Counted from the first letter of the stretch, positions 29,801 through 38,442 are shown. The stretch: 64,000 bases of DNA from Candidatus Zixiibacteriota bacterium (GCA_024231855.1 JAAEQD010000180.1:1-64000); one strand, 5' to 3'. Translations and numbers: made by a program. Notes: generated by a model from the sequence alone, not told the origin.

Positions 29801-30583
29801 ATTGGGCAGCAAATCGAATTTAATGTATATTTTCAAACTCAGGAGGATGTCGAGGTAGCCGATATGCACTACTCACTGGCTATTAACAATGCTTTCATTG
29901 ACTCGTTTCTAGTTGATAATTTCCAAATTCATTATCCATTGTCTTATTGGGATAGCAAATCTTTTGGCAACCCTGAGGAAGACTACGTGACCGATGACTC
30001 GGGATATACCTGGGATAGCTATATGTTTGTGGGTTTTGCGGAGCTCATGCCCCCTTATAATAGTCCGCTACTGCATACCGAACCCGGCGATCCACCAATT
30101 CTCGGATTAACATATGCCGTGAAAATTACTGACAATCATGAAATAAGCGGGCTAATAACTGATAACGCGCTGATGCCCGGGTGTCATTCAATTTATGGTC
30201 CAACCTGGATGGGTGATCCTCAAGGCGGCGATGGTTACAGCTACGAGCAGATTATTTCGACAATGCACCTTCTGGTTTTTCATTATTTCCCCGGGGATGC
30301 TAACATGGCCAAAGGTTTCTGGCCGCCCGAAGTTATAGGCGCGGATGCTACTTACCTGGCAAACTTTTTCAGGTCAGTAAACAGTCCTTGCTTGCTTGGC
30401 GCTTTTTACGCGTCAGCTGATATAAACGGTGATTGCCTTGTTATCGGCAGTGATGTAACCAGGTTCGTGCATTTCTTCAGGGGCGAGGTCGAAATGTCAT
30501 ATTGCCCCGATTACCCCTCGGCCTGGCCAACACCGGATGATCTGCCTGAAGAAGCGCCAACTGGCTGGCCCAACTGCGAATAA
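26837..30583 (+). CDS. Secreted SBBP beta-propeller protein with regulatory-like, cohesin-like and dockerin-like domains
   Basis: The frame is open from 26738, but the ATG at 26837 is the likely start. It follows GAAGGAGGAGGA and begins a typical signal peptide (MKKFCFILTCFIILTFA). Of 1248 residues, 30-260 form the FTENMGQFG domain and about 265-715 hold SBBP blades with STxLGGS and DFPxVNxxD repeats. Three regulatory-like Ig domains cover 718-968, the VTVWIGNLDESPL domain about 971-1145, and the dockerin-like module 1148 to the end (GWPNCE). It is the third member of the paralogue set at 13602 and 17147, although separated from them by three other genes. No enzyme motif seen. Confidence 0.82.
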   Translation: MKKFCFILTCFIILTFALNTEVQSNLSEFGMPNMPISFTENMGQFGETTLFKAEANGVAFYFSRDEVAYLFVRKTDVPIEDELSVDKSLSDELKQLRYKQELLLIKAKFIGANEQAEVSGEGIQNYKYNYFRGNDQSKWQTNVPSYSSIVYHDIYPGIDLKYYGNDKSLKYDFIIKPGADVSQIQIRYDGIDNLGVTPSGDLEINTSFGEMHEKAPRIYQDMNGLKTEVSGRYELKEPGVFGFAFDESFNPEITLIIDPELAYSTFLGGSYHEYCNGIELDENGNMYIAGHTGSDDFPVVNPYDSSANGSGDIFVSKISSDGQTLLFSTFIGGGNAEHCYDVVINSLGDICLTGKTQSSDYPMAYPYQSIYDDGDVSSYGDAYITVLSSSGDSLVFSSYLGGNREDIGYGIAVNDYNDIYIIGFTKSNDFPTVNAFDDTRNGYNDAFVSKFSPYTGGSECLLISTYLGGSDTEKGNAIEIDGDENIYLVGETDSDDFPVSSDAFDTTFANDDIFITKMPPDLDSLMYSTYLGGLDDDHGYSIAVDNNGCAYLTGYTNSTDFPLVTPYDSTRVNREAFISKLSAAGDSLLYSTFLGGEHRDNGKKIAVDESGLVYITGQTQSNYYPLVNCDNPGFYNGSIILSVLSTPTNTLCFSGRFGGSDSESGTDMVFADNGDLLITGLTKSPDFPLLNPVDDEIIEDYYDAFVSRFNFESWEQVSGVITGVITDEYANPVEGVFVEVQGTFNNDISNADGEYLIEGNILSASTVFFSHIDFCDSAIYNIEVNENETTYVNVELAMNGSVNGIVYNNALDPLEGAVISAFCTEYESVSDTTDSFGQYLLSGFCAGNYDLSLTRYGCRDSTINDIAISAGDTTTLDIEITVLGSIAGYVTDPDGEPIPGVRVKYRSYPDPIQFAAYTNQHGFYQTNGIEPGTYNGVVYHNNNYIDTTCDVNIFLEDTTVINVTLQPVTEYDVTVWIGNLDESPLIAPIGQQIEFNVYFQTQEDVEVADMHYSLAINNAFIDSFLVDNFQIHYPLSYWDSKSFGNPEEDYVTDDSGYTWDSYMFVGFAELMPPYNSPLLHTEPGDPPILGLTYAVKITDNHEISGLITDNALMPGCHSIYGPTWMGDPQGGDGYSYEQIISTMHLLVFHYFPGDANMAKGFWPPEVIGADATYLANFFRSVNSPCLLGAFYASADINGDCLVIGSDVTRFVHFFRGEVEMSYCPDYPSAWPTPDDLPEEAPTGWPNCE

Positions 30584-30713
30584 AAACCCGAAATAGCTGA
30601 AATCTGAATCGGTAACTTTAAAATAGTAATGCATAAACCATATAACTTATAGATATATAATATAATACAGGCGATACATAAAGAAGTACTATAAGCGTTT
30701 ATTCAATTCAATC

Positions 30714-30741
30714 TTGACAGATTTGGCATATGCGCTATATT
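30714..30741 (+). promoter_or_regulatory. Near-consensus sigma70 promoter
   Basis: TTGACA at 30714-30719, a 16-base spacer, and TATATT at 30736-30741, about 90 bases before the ATG at 30830. Confidence 0.65.
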
Positions 30742-30829
30742 AATTTTGTGAAGGTCTGTTTCTTCGCTTTTTTGATTTATTGAAAAGGACTGAAATTAAA
30801 TTAATCCGAAAGTGGTTTTGGACCGAAAT

Positions 30830-33508
30830 ATGAAGCGTTTTGTATCTGCTTACTTATTTACATTTTCTCTAATCCTGGCTGGTTTATCATTCGCCCAGGC
30901 TGATGATTGCCCGGGTTTGTTCACCCATTATACGACATATGTCGTAAATTCCAAGCCGATTTCCATTTTCAGCGAAGACCTTAATGGCGATGGCCATAAG
31001 GATATCGCCGTGGCCTGCCATTTCCGTGAATTCATGTCGGTCACTTTAAATAATGGCGATGGTACGTTCACCGACTTTGATTGGTCTTATGTGCCGTACT
31101 ATACCGAATGGCTGGATGGCGCCGATCTCGATGGCGATGACGATATCGATATAGTCACGGCCAATTCTCAGCATGGCAATGTTGCCGTACTTCTAAACAA
31201 CGGCGATGCCACTTTCGCCATGCGTCAGCTTTACACAACTTACGGTAATCCCAGGTCTGTATGCCTGGCAAAAATCGATGATGATGATGATATCGATATA
31301 GTCACGGCCAATTATTGGACCGGGCGAGTTTCCATATTGTTCAACAACGGCGACGGCACATTCGCCTCCTATGTCGATTACGTCGTCAACGGCGATCCCC
31401 GGGCGGTTTATGCCGCCGATCTTGATGGCGATGGGGATAACGATCTTATTACCGCCAATATGGATTCCAGCACGGTAACGGTCCTTCGAAATAACGGCTT
31501 GGGCGAATTCACCATCCGGGGAATACATCCAACCGGCCCCGAACCATTCATGGTCCAGGCAGCCGCCCTGGATGACGATGAACTACTGGACCTTGTTACG
31601 GTTAATACAGGCAACAATACGGTATCGGTGCTATTGAATACCGGCTACGGGGCTACCTTCGGTTCCCCAACCGGTTTCGATGTCGGCGTGGAACCCGTAT
31701 ACGTTACGACATTCGATGTTGATAAAGACGGCGATCTTGATCTGGCCACGTCAAACAGCGGCGATAGTACCGTCTCGGTACTGCTCAACGACGGCAATGC
31801 CGATTTCGACCATCGCACTTCATATTCGGTAGGAGTGAATCCGTATTCGATCGCGGTGGCCGATTTCGACAACGATAATGATCTCGATTTAGGCATAGCG
31901 CTTTTCATGTCCAACTATGTTTCGATACTCGATAATATTGATGCTGTACCGTTTACCGGTATCGTTTCCGGATCAATTACAAACAATCTGGCCGAACCGG
32001 TACAAGGCGCGCGCGTATTCGCCTCGGAGTCGCAGGTTGACGATACATCCCAGGCCAATGGAGATTATACGCTATCCGATGTCTGCGCCGCGACACAGGA
32101 TATTCACTTCACTCATCCTGATTTTTGCGATACCGTTGTGGAAGGGATTCGGGTCCCTGCTTTTGATATCTATAACATAGATATGGTTTTAAACTATAGA
32201 TCGATATATGGTCTTATCATCGATCCTGACTCAATTCCTATTGAGGGGGTTTATGTAGAAGTGTCCGGCGCTGATTTTAGTGATTCCTCGAATTCCACGG
32301 GTGAGTATCATCTTGGAGGGCTCGGTCCGGGCCCGCACGATATTTCGTTTTTTCATCCTCATTTCGGAGACACCTCGATAACAGATGTTGCCGCGCCTTT
32401 GAATGATACGACTATTATAGATTTGCAAATGCAGCCTCGAGGTTTCATTAAAGGCAGAGTCACCGATCAATCAGCCTTACCGCTCGAATACATATTTGTA
32501 GAGGCAATCGGCGCTTCGGTGGATGATTCAACTGATGAGGATGGCAATTATCTTCTCAACTATCTCAACGCCGGTACTTGCAATATTCGTTTCAGCAATA
32601 CATATTATTATAATATAACCCTGGCGGATATTTCAGTCTTACCCGGCGATACGACCACCGTCGATATCACGTTGATTAGACGACCCGATATTGAACTCTG
32701 GTATGGTACAGTCTTTTGTGATCCCATAATCGGCATGATTGATTCGCAACTCGGTATTGATCTCTATCTGCAAACCGCCGGCGATATTCAAATCCAGTCC
32801 GCCGGTTTTATCCTGGCCGCGGATGAATCTTATATCAATAGCCTTGTTGGTGAATCGATGGGAGAATTCTTCTATCCTTTCACGGCGATGGATCAGGCCG
32901 GCTTTTCGCCGCCCCTGGGTTCGCCGCCTAATCAATCGGGCTGGACAAGCCAGGCGTTTTCCGCCCAAACGTCGATTGAGCAAAGCCCCTGGTTCAATTT
33001 CGATAGCCCGATGCTGGTGGCTCGTTTCGTTGTCGAAGTAGTTGATGATACATCAATAGTCGGCGATACCGTTAGCTGTCTTTCAGGCGGTGTAAATGAG
33101 CTTGGCGATTCTTCATCCGTTTTCACATTTGAGGATATACCGTTGACTTTGACCGAGCATTTCTGCCAATTGGCAATTACGGATGGCTATCCTTATCTGC
33201 CCGGTGATGTCAATATGTTCAACGGCGCCTGGCCACCTGTGATCATCGGCGGGGATGTCACCTACCTGGTTAACTATTTCAGGCTTCTACCGTCATCCCA
33301 GCCATGTCTGCTCGATGGTTTCTGGGCATCGGCTGATGCCAACGGCGATTGTTTGGTAATCGGCAGCGATGTGACCAGGCTGGTAAACTTCTTCCGAAGC
33401 CTGGGCGAGATCGTGTATTGCCCCGATTACACCCCGCTCTGGCCCTCGCCCGACGATATCCCAACAATCGCGCCAATTAACTGGCCCAACTGCGATATAG
33501 CCAGATAA
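30830..33508 (+). CDS. Secreted FG-GAP/VCBS propeller protein with regulatory-like and dockerin-like domains
   Basis: The frame is open from a GTG at 30812. The ATG at 30830 starts the signal peptide (MKRFVSAYLFTFSLILAG), so I prefer it. Of 892 residues, about 30-370 carry FG-GAP/VCBS-type blades with calcium-loop-like DLDGDGDNDL, DDDDDIDIV and NNGDGTF motifs. Three regulatory-like Ig domains follow (377-617). A diverged version of the pre-module domain begins at about 619 (IELWYGTVFCDP). The dockerin-like module runs from about 786 and ends GWPNC plus DIAR. It is GC-richer than its neighbours by eye. Integrin-like propellers of this type usually mediate binding; no catalytic site visible. 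Confidence 0.82.
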   Translation: MKRFVSAYLFTFSLILAGLSFAQADDCPGLFTHYTTYVVNSKPISIFSEDLNGDGHKDIAVACHFREFMSVTLNNGDGTFTDFDWSYVPYYTEWLDGADLDGDDDIDIVTANSQHGNVAVLLNNGDATFAMRQLYTTYGNPRSVCLAKIDDDDDIDIVTANYWTGRVSILFNNGDGTFASYVDYVVNGDPRAVYAADLDGDGDNDLITANMDSSTVTVLRNNGLGEFTIRGIHPTGPEPFMVQAAALDDDELLDLVTVNTGNNTVSVLLNTGYGATFGSPTGFDVGVEPVYVTTFDVDKDGDLDLATSNSGDSTVSVLLNDGNADFDHRTSYSVGVNPYSIAVADFDNDNDLDLGIALFMSNYVSILDNIDAVPFTGIVSGSITNNLAEPVQGARVFASESQVDDTSQANGDYTLSDVCAATQDIHFTHPDFCDTVVEGIRVPAFDIYNIDMVLNYRSIYGLIIDPDSIPIEGVYVEVSGADFSDSSNSTGEYHLGGLGPGPHDISFFHPHFGDTSITDVAAPLNDTTIIDLQMQPRGFIKGRVTDQSALPLEYIFVEAIGASVDDSTDEDGNYLLNYLNAGTCNIRFSNTYYYNITLADISVLPGDTTTVDITLIRRPDIELWYGTVFCDPIIGMIDSQLGIDLYLQTAGDIQIQSAGFILAADESYINSLVGESMGEFFYPFTAMDQAGFSPPLGSPPNQSGWTSQAFSAQTSIEQSPWFNFDSPMLVARFVVEVVDDTSIVGDTVSCLSGGVNELGDSSSVFTFEDIPLTLTEHFCQLAITDGYPYLPGDVNMFNGAWPPVIIGGDVTYLVNYFRLLPSSQPCLLDGFWASADANGDCLVIGSDVTRLVNFFRSLGEIVYCPDYTPLWPSPDDIPTIAPINWPNCDIAR

Positions 33509-33724
33509 AATCAAGTAAAAAAGTATACAACGATAACGAATCGTAGGTTGGGAGCTTGCTCCCAAATGTCCGCAGAATGTGAAGTTCTGTCAGGTCTTTA
33601 CGAAGCGTGACCTGGCTGAGAATTTTTTTCTAAAGACAGCCATTTAATTGAAGCTGATCCAGGAACTTAATCCAACCGACCGCATAAAACCAGATTGAAA
33701 TAGCAAAGTAGGTGTATTATTGCC
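33509..33724. other. Non-coding interval with hairpins
   Basis: No convincing gene. GTAGG (33543-33547) is followed by a perfect 8-bp palindromic hairpin, TTGGGAGC-TT-GCTCCCAA (33548-33565). A second stem, CAGGTC (33591-33596) with GACCTG (33609-33614), is followed about nine bases later by a T run at 33623-33629. The latter may terminate the upstream gene. The GTAGG-plus-CTTGC-centred palindrome resembles the repeats at 43870-44054. Confidence 0.5.
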
Positions 33725-33753
33725 TTGACAAGGCGATAAAAAATCGCTATTTC
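33725..33753 (+). promoter_or_regulatory. Sigma70-type promoter of small membrane protein
   Basis: TTGACA at 33725-33730, a 17-base spacer, and TATTTC at 33748-33753. The spacer contains an inverted repeat, GGCGAT/ATCGC. It lies about 30 bases before the start at 33782. Confidence 0.5.
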
Positions 33754-33781
33754 AGTATAACGCGCACATTAATCCGGGGAT

Positions 33782-34180
33782 ATGTCAATGAGACGCGACC
33801 AGAATCTAAGCATCAAATTTCTAATCACATACCTTCTCCTGATGGGATTTTCAATCTGCGGCTACTGGATTGTTCAGCTATCGGATGGCTTTTTACATCA
33901 GGGTATGGCCACTATCGATAGCGGCACATATATAGTTTGGCATCTGATCGCCGAGTTTTTAGCCGCCGTGCTCTCGATAATCGCCGCCTTTATGATGTTA
34001 TCGCGCAACCCGCTCGGCTTTCGTTTCGGACTGGCCGCCTGCGGGATGCTTCTTTACACCGGCCTCAACTCAATCGGCTGGGGACTTCTGCAGGACCCGG
34101 GACTGCTGATACTATACATAATCTGCGCCATCGGCGCCTTTTTCGGCATCTTCATTATCCTCGGCAGGGCAGAGCTGTAA
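33782..34180 (+). CDS. Small four-helix integral membrane protein, unknown function
   Basis: This 132-residue protein has four predicted transmembrane segments (about 11-31, 48-72, 78-99 and 106-126), short polar loops and no recognisable catalytic motif. I do not assign it to a family. A second in-frame ATG at 33788 is better spaced from the GGGGAT upstream and could be the start. It is monocistronic and converges on the minus-strand SIR2-associated gene, with only seven bases between the two stop codons. Its base composition is like the housekeeping genes and not the AT-rich operon, so it is probably not part of that island. Confidence 0.7.
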   Translation: MSMRRDQNLSIKFLITYLLLMGFSICGYWIVQLSDGFLHQGMATIDSGTYIVWHLIAEFLAAVLSIIAAFMMLSRNPLGFRFGLAACGMLLYTGLNSIGWGLLQDPGLLILYIICAIGAFFGIFIILGRAEL

Positions 34181-34187
34181 AAGCTAA

Positions 34188-37100
34188 TCATTTTTCAAAT
34201 TTATCATATAATTCTTTTAGGAAGAAACTACCTTTTTTTGCATAAGCTTCACAAATCCTAACAGCATCAGATCTATTGCCATTCTCAAATAGAAATTTTA
34301 CTAATTCCTCTATATGTTCCTTTTTAAAATCTGGAAGATAAGTTTTTGACATCACCAGGAATATTTTCCCTACAAATTCTGAAATTTTCTTCTTATCTCC
34401 ATTATCCTTGATAATGTTTAATTTTTTAATGAAGCGGGGCTCATTCCAGTTAGTGTGAATATAAGGGGCTGATAATAGCAGCATTTTATAATACTTTTCG
34501 TCTATTACATCTATCAAATCCAAGAAATTTGCGGTATCCGCCAATAACTTTTTATCATCAATTGTAAATTTGTCAGGGTCTTCATCCTTATATTTATCAT
34601 AGATTAATTCCCAAAATTTGAGTATTCGATTCAAAATATCTTTATCATTTTCTTTAACTAATTCACGTTCTTTTATTGCATAGCCTTCCCTCCTGAATGA
34701 ACTTAAGATATGTTCAATTATTTCATAATTCCAATTCTTTATTAGTTCGCCGAACAAACCTTTTAGGTCAAACTTATCAAAACCGGTCAAATGGCTCAAA
34801 ATATATCCTACAGATATATGGTCGGATAGTAATTCCCTAAATTCATCGTCCGTCTTTTTTAAAGACAATGCTCTTGTATAATGATCTGTCATAAAACGAT
34901 ATGAACCAGTATTCTGGCGACATCCAAATAAATATCCATACATGAATGCGTACCATAATGATTCATCCTTCAATTCTTTGAAGTATTTTATCTTTTTCAT
35001 TGTCCAAACGCTATCAATGAAACTAAGATTTGGGAAAAATTGTCCTATTATCGTATAAGCCTCCGGGATATTGTTGTCCAAACAGCTGTCATACAAAATT
35101 TTAAGCTCATCATCCATTAGTGGTTTTAGACTTTTATCTTTAATCCCAGCAACTCTTAATCTGCGTAATTCCAAATAAACAATCGCGGATAACGAACAAC
35201 CATAAGCTGTATTTAAAGCTTCTGCAACTGGATTATTATGAGCTTCAGTTTTCTTCATATCCTGTGAATTTATTGCAATAATAAGAATTTCCTTCAATAT
35301 ATCGTAATACTCCAAAGGTATAGCCCAATTATCGTCTGTACATCCGTCTCTTATCAACCATCCAATAGTTTGAATAATCCATTTATTGTTAGCATCCCTT
35401 TCAGACTCGCCTTGTGTTAATTTATTATTCTTGAATTCATCTTGAGATATATACAGTTTTATAAAGGTCAATAGTTTTTCCCAATTTATTTGCTTTTTTT
35501 CATTAAATGCGTCTCTTATCGCCAAAAAAGCATGGTAATTATAATAATAATTAACTTTTACAAATTGCTCAATATTGTCTATTAGTAATTCCGGATTATC
35601 TTTCACAATCTCTTGAAAAGCTTCTGCCAAACCTGCTGTAGTTGGTCCTTTCCAAGGATGTTCAGTTTTAAATGAATTGAAGTAATCTATTAGTGTACCA
35701 TCTTCCAATTTTGTTATTATCTCATCTTTTGTTAAAGGGGATGGGCCAGATCCTATTTTAACAGCTCGTTCTCTAAACATGTATTCTTCTTCTATTTTTG
35801 TTTCTTCTTTTAAGTCAATATAGAGTTTTTTAAAATGTTCATCTGATTTTAACGAAGAATACCATTTCTGACGCCAGTATTTCTTTGCTTTTTCTATTTC
35901 ATGGCTATCAATATCTTTTAATCTCTTGGCGAATGATAGCGATTCTATAATTCCTTCTAGTTTTCCTTTTTCTGCATTGCTAAAAGAATGTATATTGCTT
36001 TCAAGAAGAGAGTAAACTTCGGCTTCGTAATGTAAATTGCTAAAAATTTGTTCTTTGAAAGGGCCTTCAATTAATTCCCAAAATCGGGTTTTATACTTAT
36101 TCCAACCTACATCACATATATATAAAACAAATCTTATAAATATTGCATAATGATATTTTTTGCCCAGAAAATCTCTTATTACTTCATCAAAATTACTGTC
36201 TTCCGCTGGATTTTGTACCTTTGCCCTAATAATTTCTTTAGCTATATCAACTAATGTATCAAGGGGCTCATCTTTATATCCCCCAATTCTATTTCTAAGT
36301 GATTTTACCCATAAATAAGAATGATCAAAAATAATTTCGTTATAAAGATTAAATGGGTCAATATCCTGCAATTTTGATTTAATGTCTTCTAAAAGCACAT
36401 TGTTGCTAAGTTCATCTATAAAAAACAAGCCAAAATCGGCAATTTCATTGCATCTTTTAACAGATTTATAACTTCCGATATTTTCAAATTCTTTAGTACT
36501 ATTTGCCAACTTCCTAATTGAAGCAATACAATAATTGTCTGAATCAAATTCAAACTCTATTTGATATTTAGTTCCATTGGAGGATTCTTCTATTGCTTTG
36601 CTTGGGAATTTCTTGCTAAATATGCTGCTTAGTAAATCTGAAATATTATAAATAGGTTTCATTGAACATAATTGACCTATTTTAAAGGCATTTTTATTAT
36701 CTATTAGTGAATCGCCCAACCAATGCGTATCTATAATAGTATTAAAATCTTTAGTGCTCGAAATATATGGTGATTTTTCTTTTTCATCATCTGAAATCCA
36801 TTTTATTTTTATTACTTCATTAAAAATGAATTCTGCTTTTTCTTTATCCTCATTTGTTGAATTATCAGGAAGAAACTTAGGTAATAATTTATTTGTTATT
36901 TCAGCATCAGCTAATGAAAAGTTAAATCTAGTTTCCAACCAGTCTGGTATAAATTTCAATATATCTATTCCAATTTTCTCATTTGGTAGATTACATATAA
37001 TTTTTACAAAATACCACCATGTCCGCGGATTATCAGTCCTTTCGCCTTTATCATTTCTAAACTTTGTAACATTTCTAACTATTTCTAAAAGTTCATCAAC

Positions 37101-37406
37101 ATATTGCTCACTTTTTGGCTCATTTGATTTTTTAGATACATGTTCAAGATAAGGAAGTACGTTCCATTCAGGTATAACGAATCCATCTTGATCTAAAGCA
37201 GGTAGAGGCCCTGGCGCATTATAAGGATCGAAATAGCCTTTTTCTTTTAAAAAATGGAACCATCTAGAGTCACTGATAGAATTTAGAAACAAATTTGACA
37301 AAGCATTATCGATCAGTAAAATTTCTAATTCTTGAACAATTGATTCTGAATAGCCTGCTTCAACTATCCTTTCTATTTTGTCAAATTTATCAAAAAAATC
37401 ACTCAT
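34188..37406 (-). CDS. Large helical protein, partner of SIR2 protein (candidate defence gene)
   Basis: This 1072-residue protein has no signal peptide or transmembrane segment and is very AT-rich, with many Lys, Asn, Ile and Glu codons. The sequence looks almost wholly alpha-helical, in the style of HEAT/ARM-like solenoids. Notable segments are WFHFLKEKGYFDPYNAPGP near the N-terminus and PRTWWYFVKIICNLP around 128-142. No Walker A/B, HNH, PD-(D/E)xK or protease motif was found. Its ATG lies inside the 3-prime end of the SIR2 gene (8-base overlap, ATGAGTGA), which implies translational coupling and a shared role. It may be the sensor, scaffold or oligomerisation partner of the NADase. Relationship to DUF4020 or to the C-terminal region of DSR2-like proteins is possible but unverified. 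Confidence 0.8.
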   Translation of the reverse strand: MSDFFDKFDKIERIVEAGYSESIVQELEILLIDNALSNLFLNSISDSRWFHFLKEKGYFDPYNAPGPLPALDQDGFVIPEWNVLPYLEHVSKKSNEPKSEQYVDELLEIVRNVTKFRNDKGERTDNPRTWWYFVKIICNLPNEKIGIDILKFIPDWLETRFNFSLADAEITNKLLPKFLPDNSTNEDKEKAEFIFNEVIKIKWISDDEKEKSPYISSTKDFNTIIDTHWLGDSLIDNKNAFKIGQLCSMKPIYNISDLLSSIFSKKFPSKAIEESSNGTKYQIEFEFDSDNYCIASIRKLANSTKEFENIGSYKSVKRCNEIADFGLFFIDELSNNVLLEDIKSKLQDIDPFNLYNEIIFDHSYLWVKSLRNRIGGYKDEPLDTLVDIAKEIIRAKVQNPAEDSNFDEVIRDFLGKKYHYAIFIRFVLYICDVGWNKYKTRFWELIEGPFKEQIFSNLHYEAEVYSLLESNIHSFSNAEKGKLEGIIESLSFAKRLKDIDSHEIEKAKKYWRQKWYSSLKSDEHFKKLYIDLKEETKIEEEYMFRERAVKIGSGPSPLTKDEIITKLEDGTLIDYFNSFKTEHPWKGPTTAGLAEAFQEIVKDNPELLIDNIEQFVKVNYYYNYHAFLAIRDAFNEKKQINWEKLLTFIKLYISQDEFKNNKLTQGESERDANNKWIIQTIGWLIRDGCTDDNWAIPLEYYDILKEILIIAINSQDMKKTEAHNNPVAEALNTAYGCSLSAIVYLELRRLRVAGIKDKSLKPLMDDELKILYDSCLDNNIPEAYTIIGQFFPNLSFIDSVWTMKKIKYFKELKDESLWYAFMYGYLFGCRQNTGSYRFMTDHYTRALSLKKTDDEFRELLSDHISVGYILSHLTGFDKFDLKGLFGELIKNWNYEIIEHILSSFRREGYAIKERELVKENDKDILNRILKFWELIYDKYKDEDPDKFTIDDKKLLADTANFLDLIDVIDEKYYKMLLLSAPYIHTNWNEPRFIKKLNIIKDNGDKKKISEFVGKIFLVMSKTYLPDFKKEHIEELVKFLFENGNRSDAVRICEAYAKKGSFFLKELYDKFEK

Positions 37407-38433
37407 TTGTAATTCCCTGTTTAATAAAACTTAAATAATGAAATAGTTTTTCTATAAAAATATGTTTACCTTTATCGTATATAACTGGATAAATACCAAT
37501 TTTTTCAAATGAGTTAAAGAAATCAATATCTGTTGTATCATTTTTTCCAATTAGTAAAAAATGCTTTCTTTGATATGACTTGTTTTCTTTCCCATGTTCC
37601 CGGTAAAAGGTTCTAGTTTTTTCAAAATCATTTTTTATTTCGAAGGCAATATCTGTAATACATTTTTTAACAAATCTGTCTTCAAAACTGAAACCAATGA
37701 AGATGATATGTTTATTAAGATAAATTCTCTTTAATAGATCTAATATTTGTTTGGATCCTGTTTTATCATAAAAATTCTCATAATCTTTTGTCCTTAATAT
37801 AAATAGATTCTTGTTTATATCTGCATGCAAATAATACAATTGATCAACTTCGCTTTTAGGCTCTATATTTAAATCGTCTAAATATCTTTTAACTAAGTTC
37901 ATATCTTTACTATTATTTGTTAATGTAGCGAAATATTCGATGAATTTATATGCTTCCTCAATTGATGTGTCAAAATTTGTAGTTAGATGGCATTTAATAG
38001 CTAATATTACTTTAACTAATGTAATAGATGTGCTTGAAATTTCCTGTTCCATATGTTCTTTTATTGTTCCGAAAAACAACTCATCATTTCCCATCGCGCG
38101 GTATTCTTCAAATATCTCATCAGCAATGTCAGGATAATTATGAGGATTAGAATTTTCGAAGTCATTGTATTTTTCAATAAATGATTCGCTACATTTTGCT
38201 ATCATTTTCTTTATTAATTTTTTCCAATCACTTATACCCAATGGCTTAGACAATCCAGCCCCAATAAAAGCAGCGAAATTTTCATATTCACCTTTATAAT
38301 TATTAATAAGATCGTTCAGATTCTTCTCAGAACGATTAAAAATATCACCGCTTGCGCTTAAAAAACTTGAGAGCTGGTCAACTTTTTTCTTATTGGGCAA
38401 TTTTTCGGTTGTTATATTGTCTATGGTAACCAT
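37399..38433 (-). CDS. SIR2-domain protein, probable NAD-depleting defence effector
   Basis: This 344-residue cytoplasmic protein has a SIR2-like NAD-binding core: GAGLSKPLG at 58-66, SDWKKL at 68-73, TTNFD at 151-155, a candidate catalytic His in LHAD (about 203) and IFIGFSFED at 244-252. The TTN(F/Y)D and FxGxSFxD signatures are those of prokaryotic defence SIR2 proteins (Thoeris ThsA, DSR and SIR2-HerA types). Those act as NADases during phage infection. They are not the signatures of classical zinc-ribbon deacetylases; the zinc-binding Cys pairs are absent. It is the first gene of a two-gene operon and strongly AT-rich compared with its neighbours, suggesting horizontal acquisition. No Argonaute, HerA or TIR gene lies beside it in the window. 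Confidence 0.85.
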   Translation of the reverse strand: MVTIDNITTEKLPNKKKVDQLSSFLSASGDIFNRSEKNLNDLINNYKGEYENFAAFIGAGLSKPLGISDWKKLIKKMIAKCSESFIEKYNDFENSNPHNYPDIADEIFEEYRAMGNDELFFGTIKEHMEQEISSTSITLVKVILAIKCHLTTNFDTSIEEAYKFIEYFATLTNNSKDMNLVKRYLDDLNIEPKSEVDQLYYLHADINKNLFILRTKDYENFYDKTGSKQILDLLKRIYLNKHIIFIGFSFEDRFVKKCITDIAFEIKNDFEKTRTFYREHGKENKSYQRKHFLLIGKNDTTDIDFFNSFEKIGIYPVIYDKGKHIFIEKLFHYLSFIKQGITNE

Positions 38434-38442
38434 ATTGTCTGC

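Noticed and set aside
35700-35780. Glycine-rich GSGPSPLTK segment in the SIR2 partner, possible P-loop
   Set aside because: Does not fit GxxxxGK(S/T), and no Walker B/Asp pair follows; not evidence of a STAND or other ATPase.
36754-37152. 132-codon plus-strand frame opposite the SIR2 partner gene
   Set aside because: AT-rich antisense frame without start signals; the minus-strand gene is long, continuous and translationally coupled.
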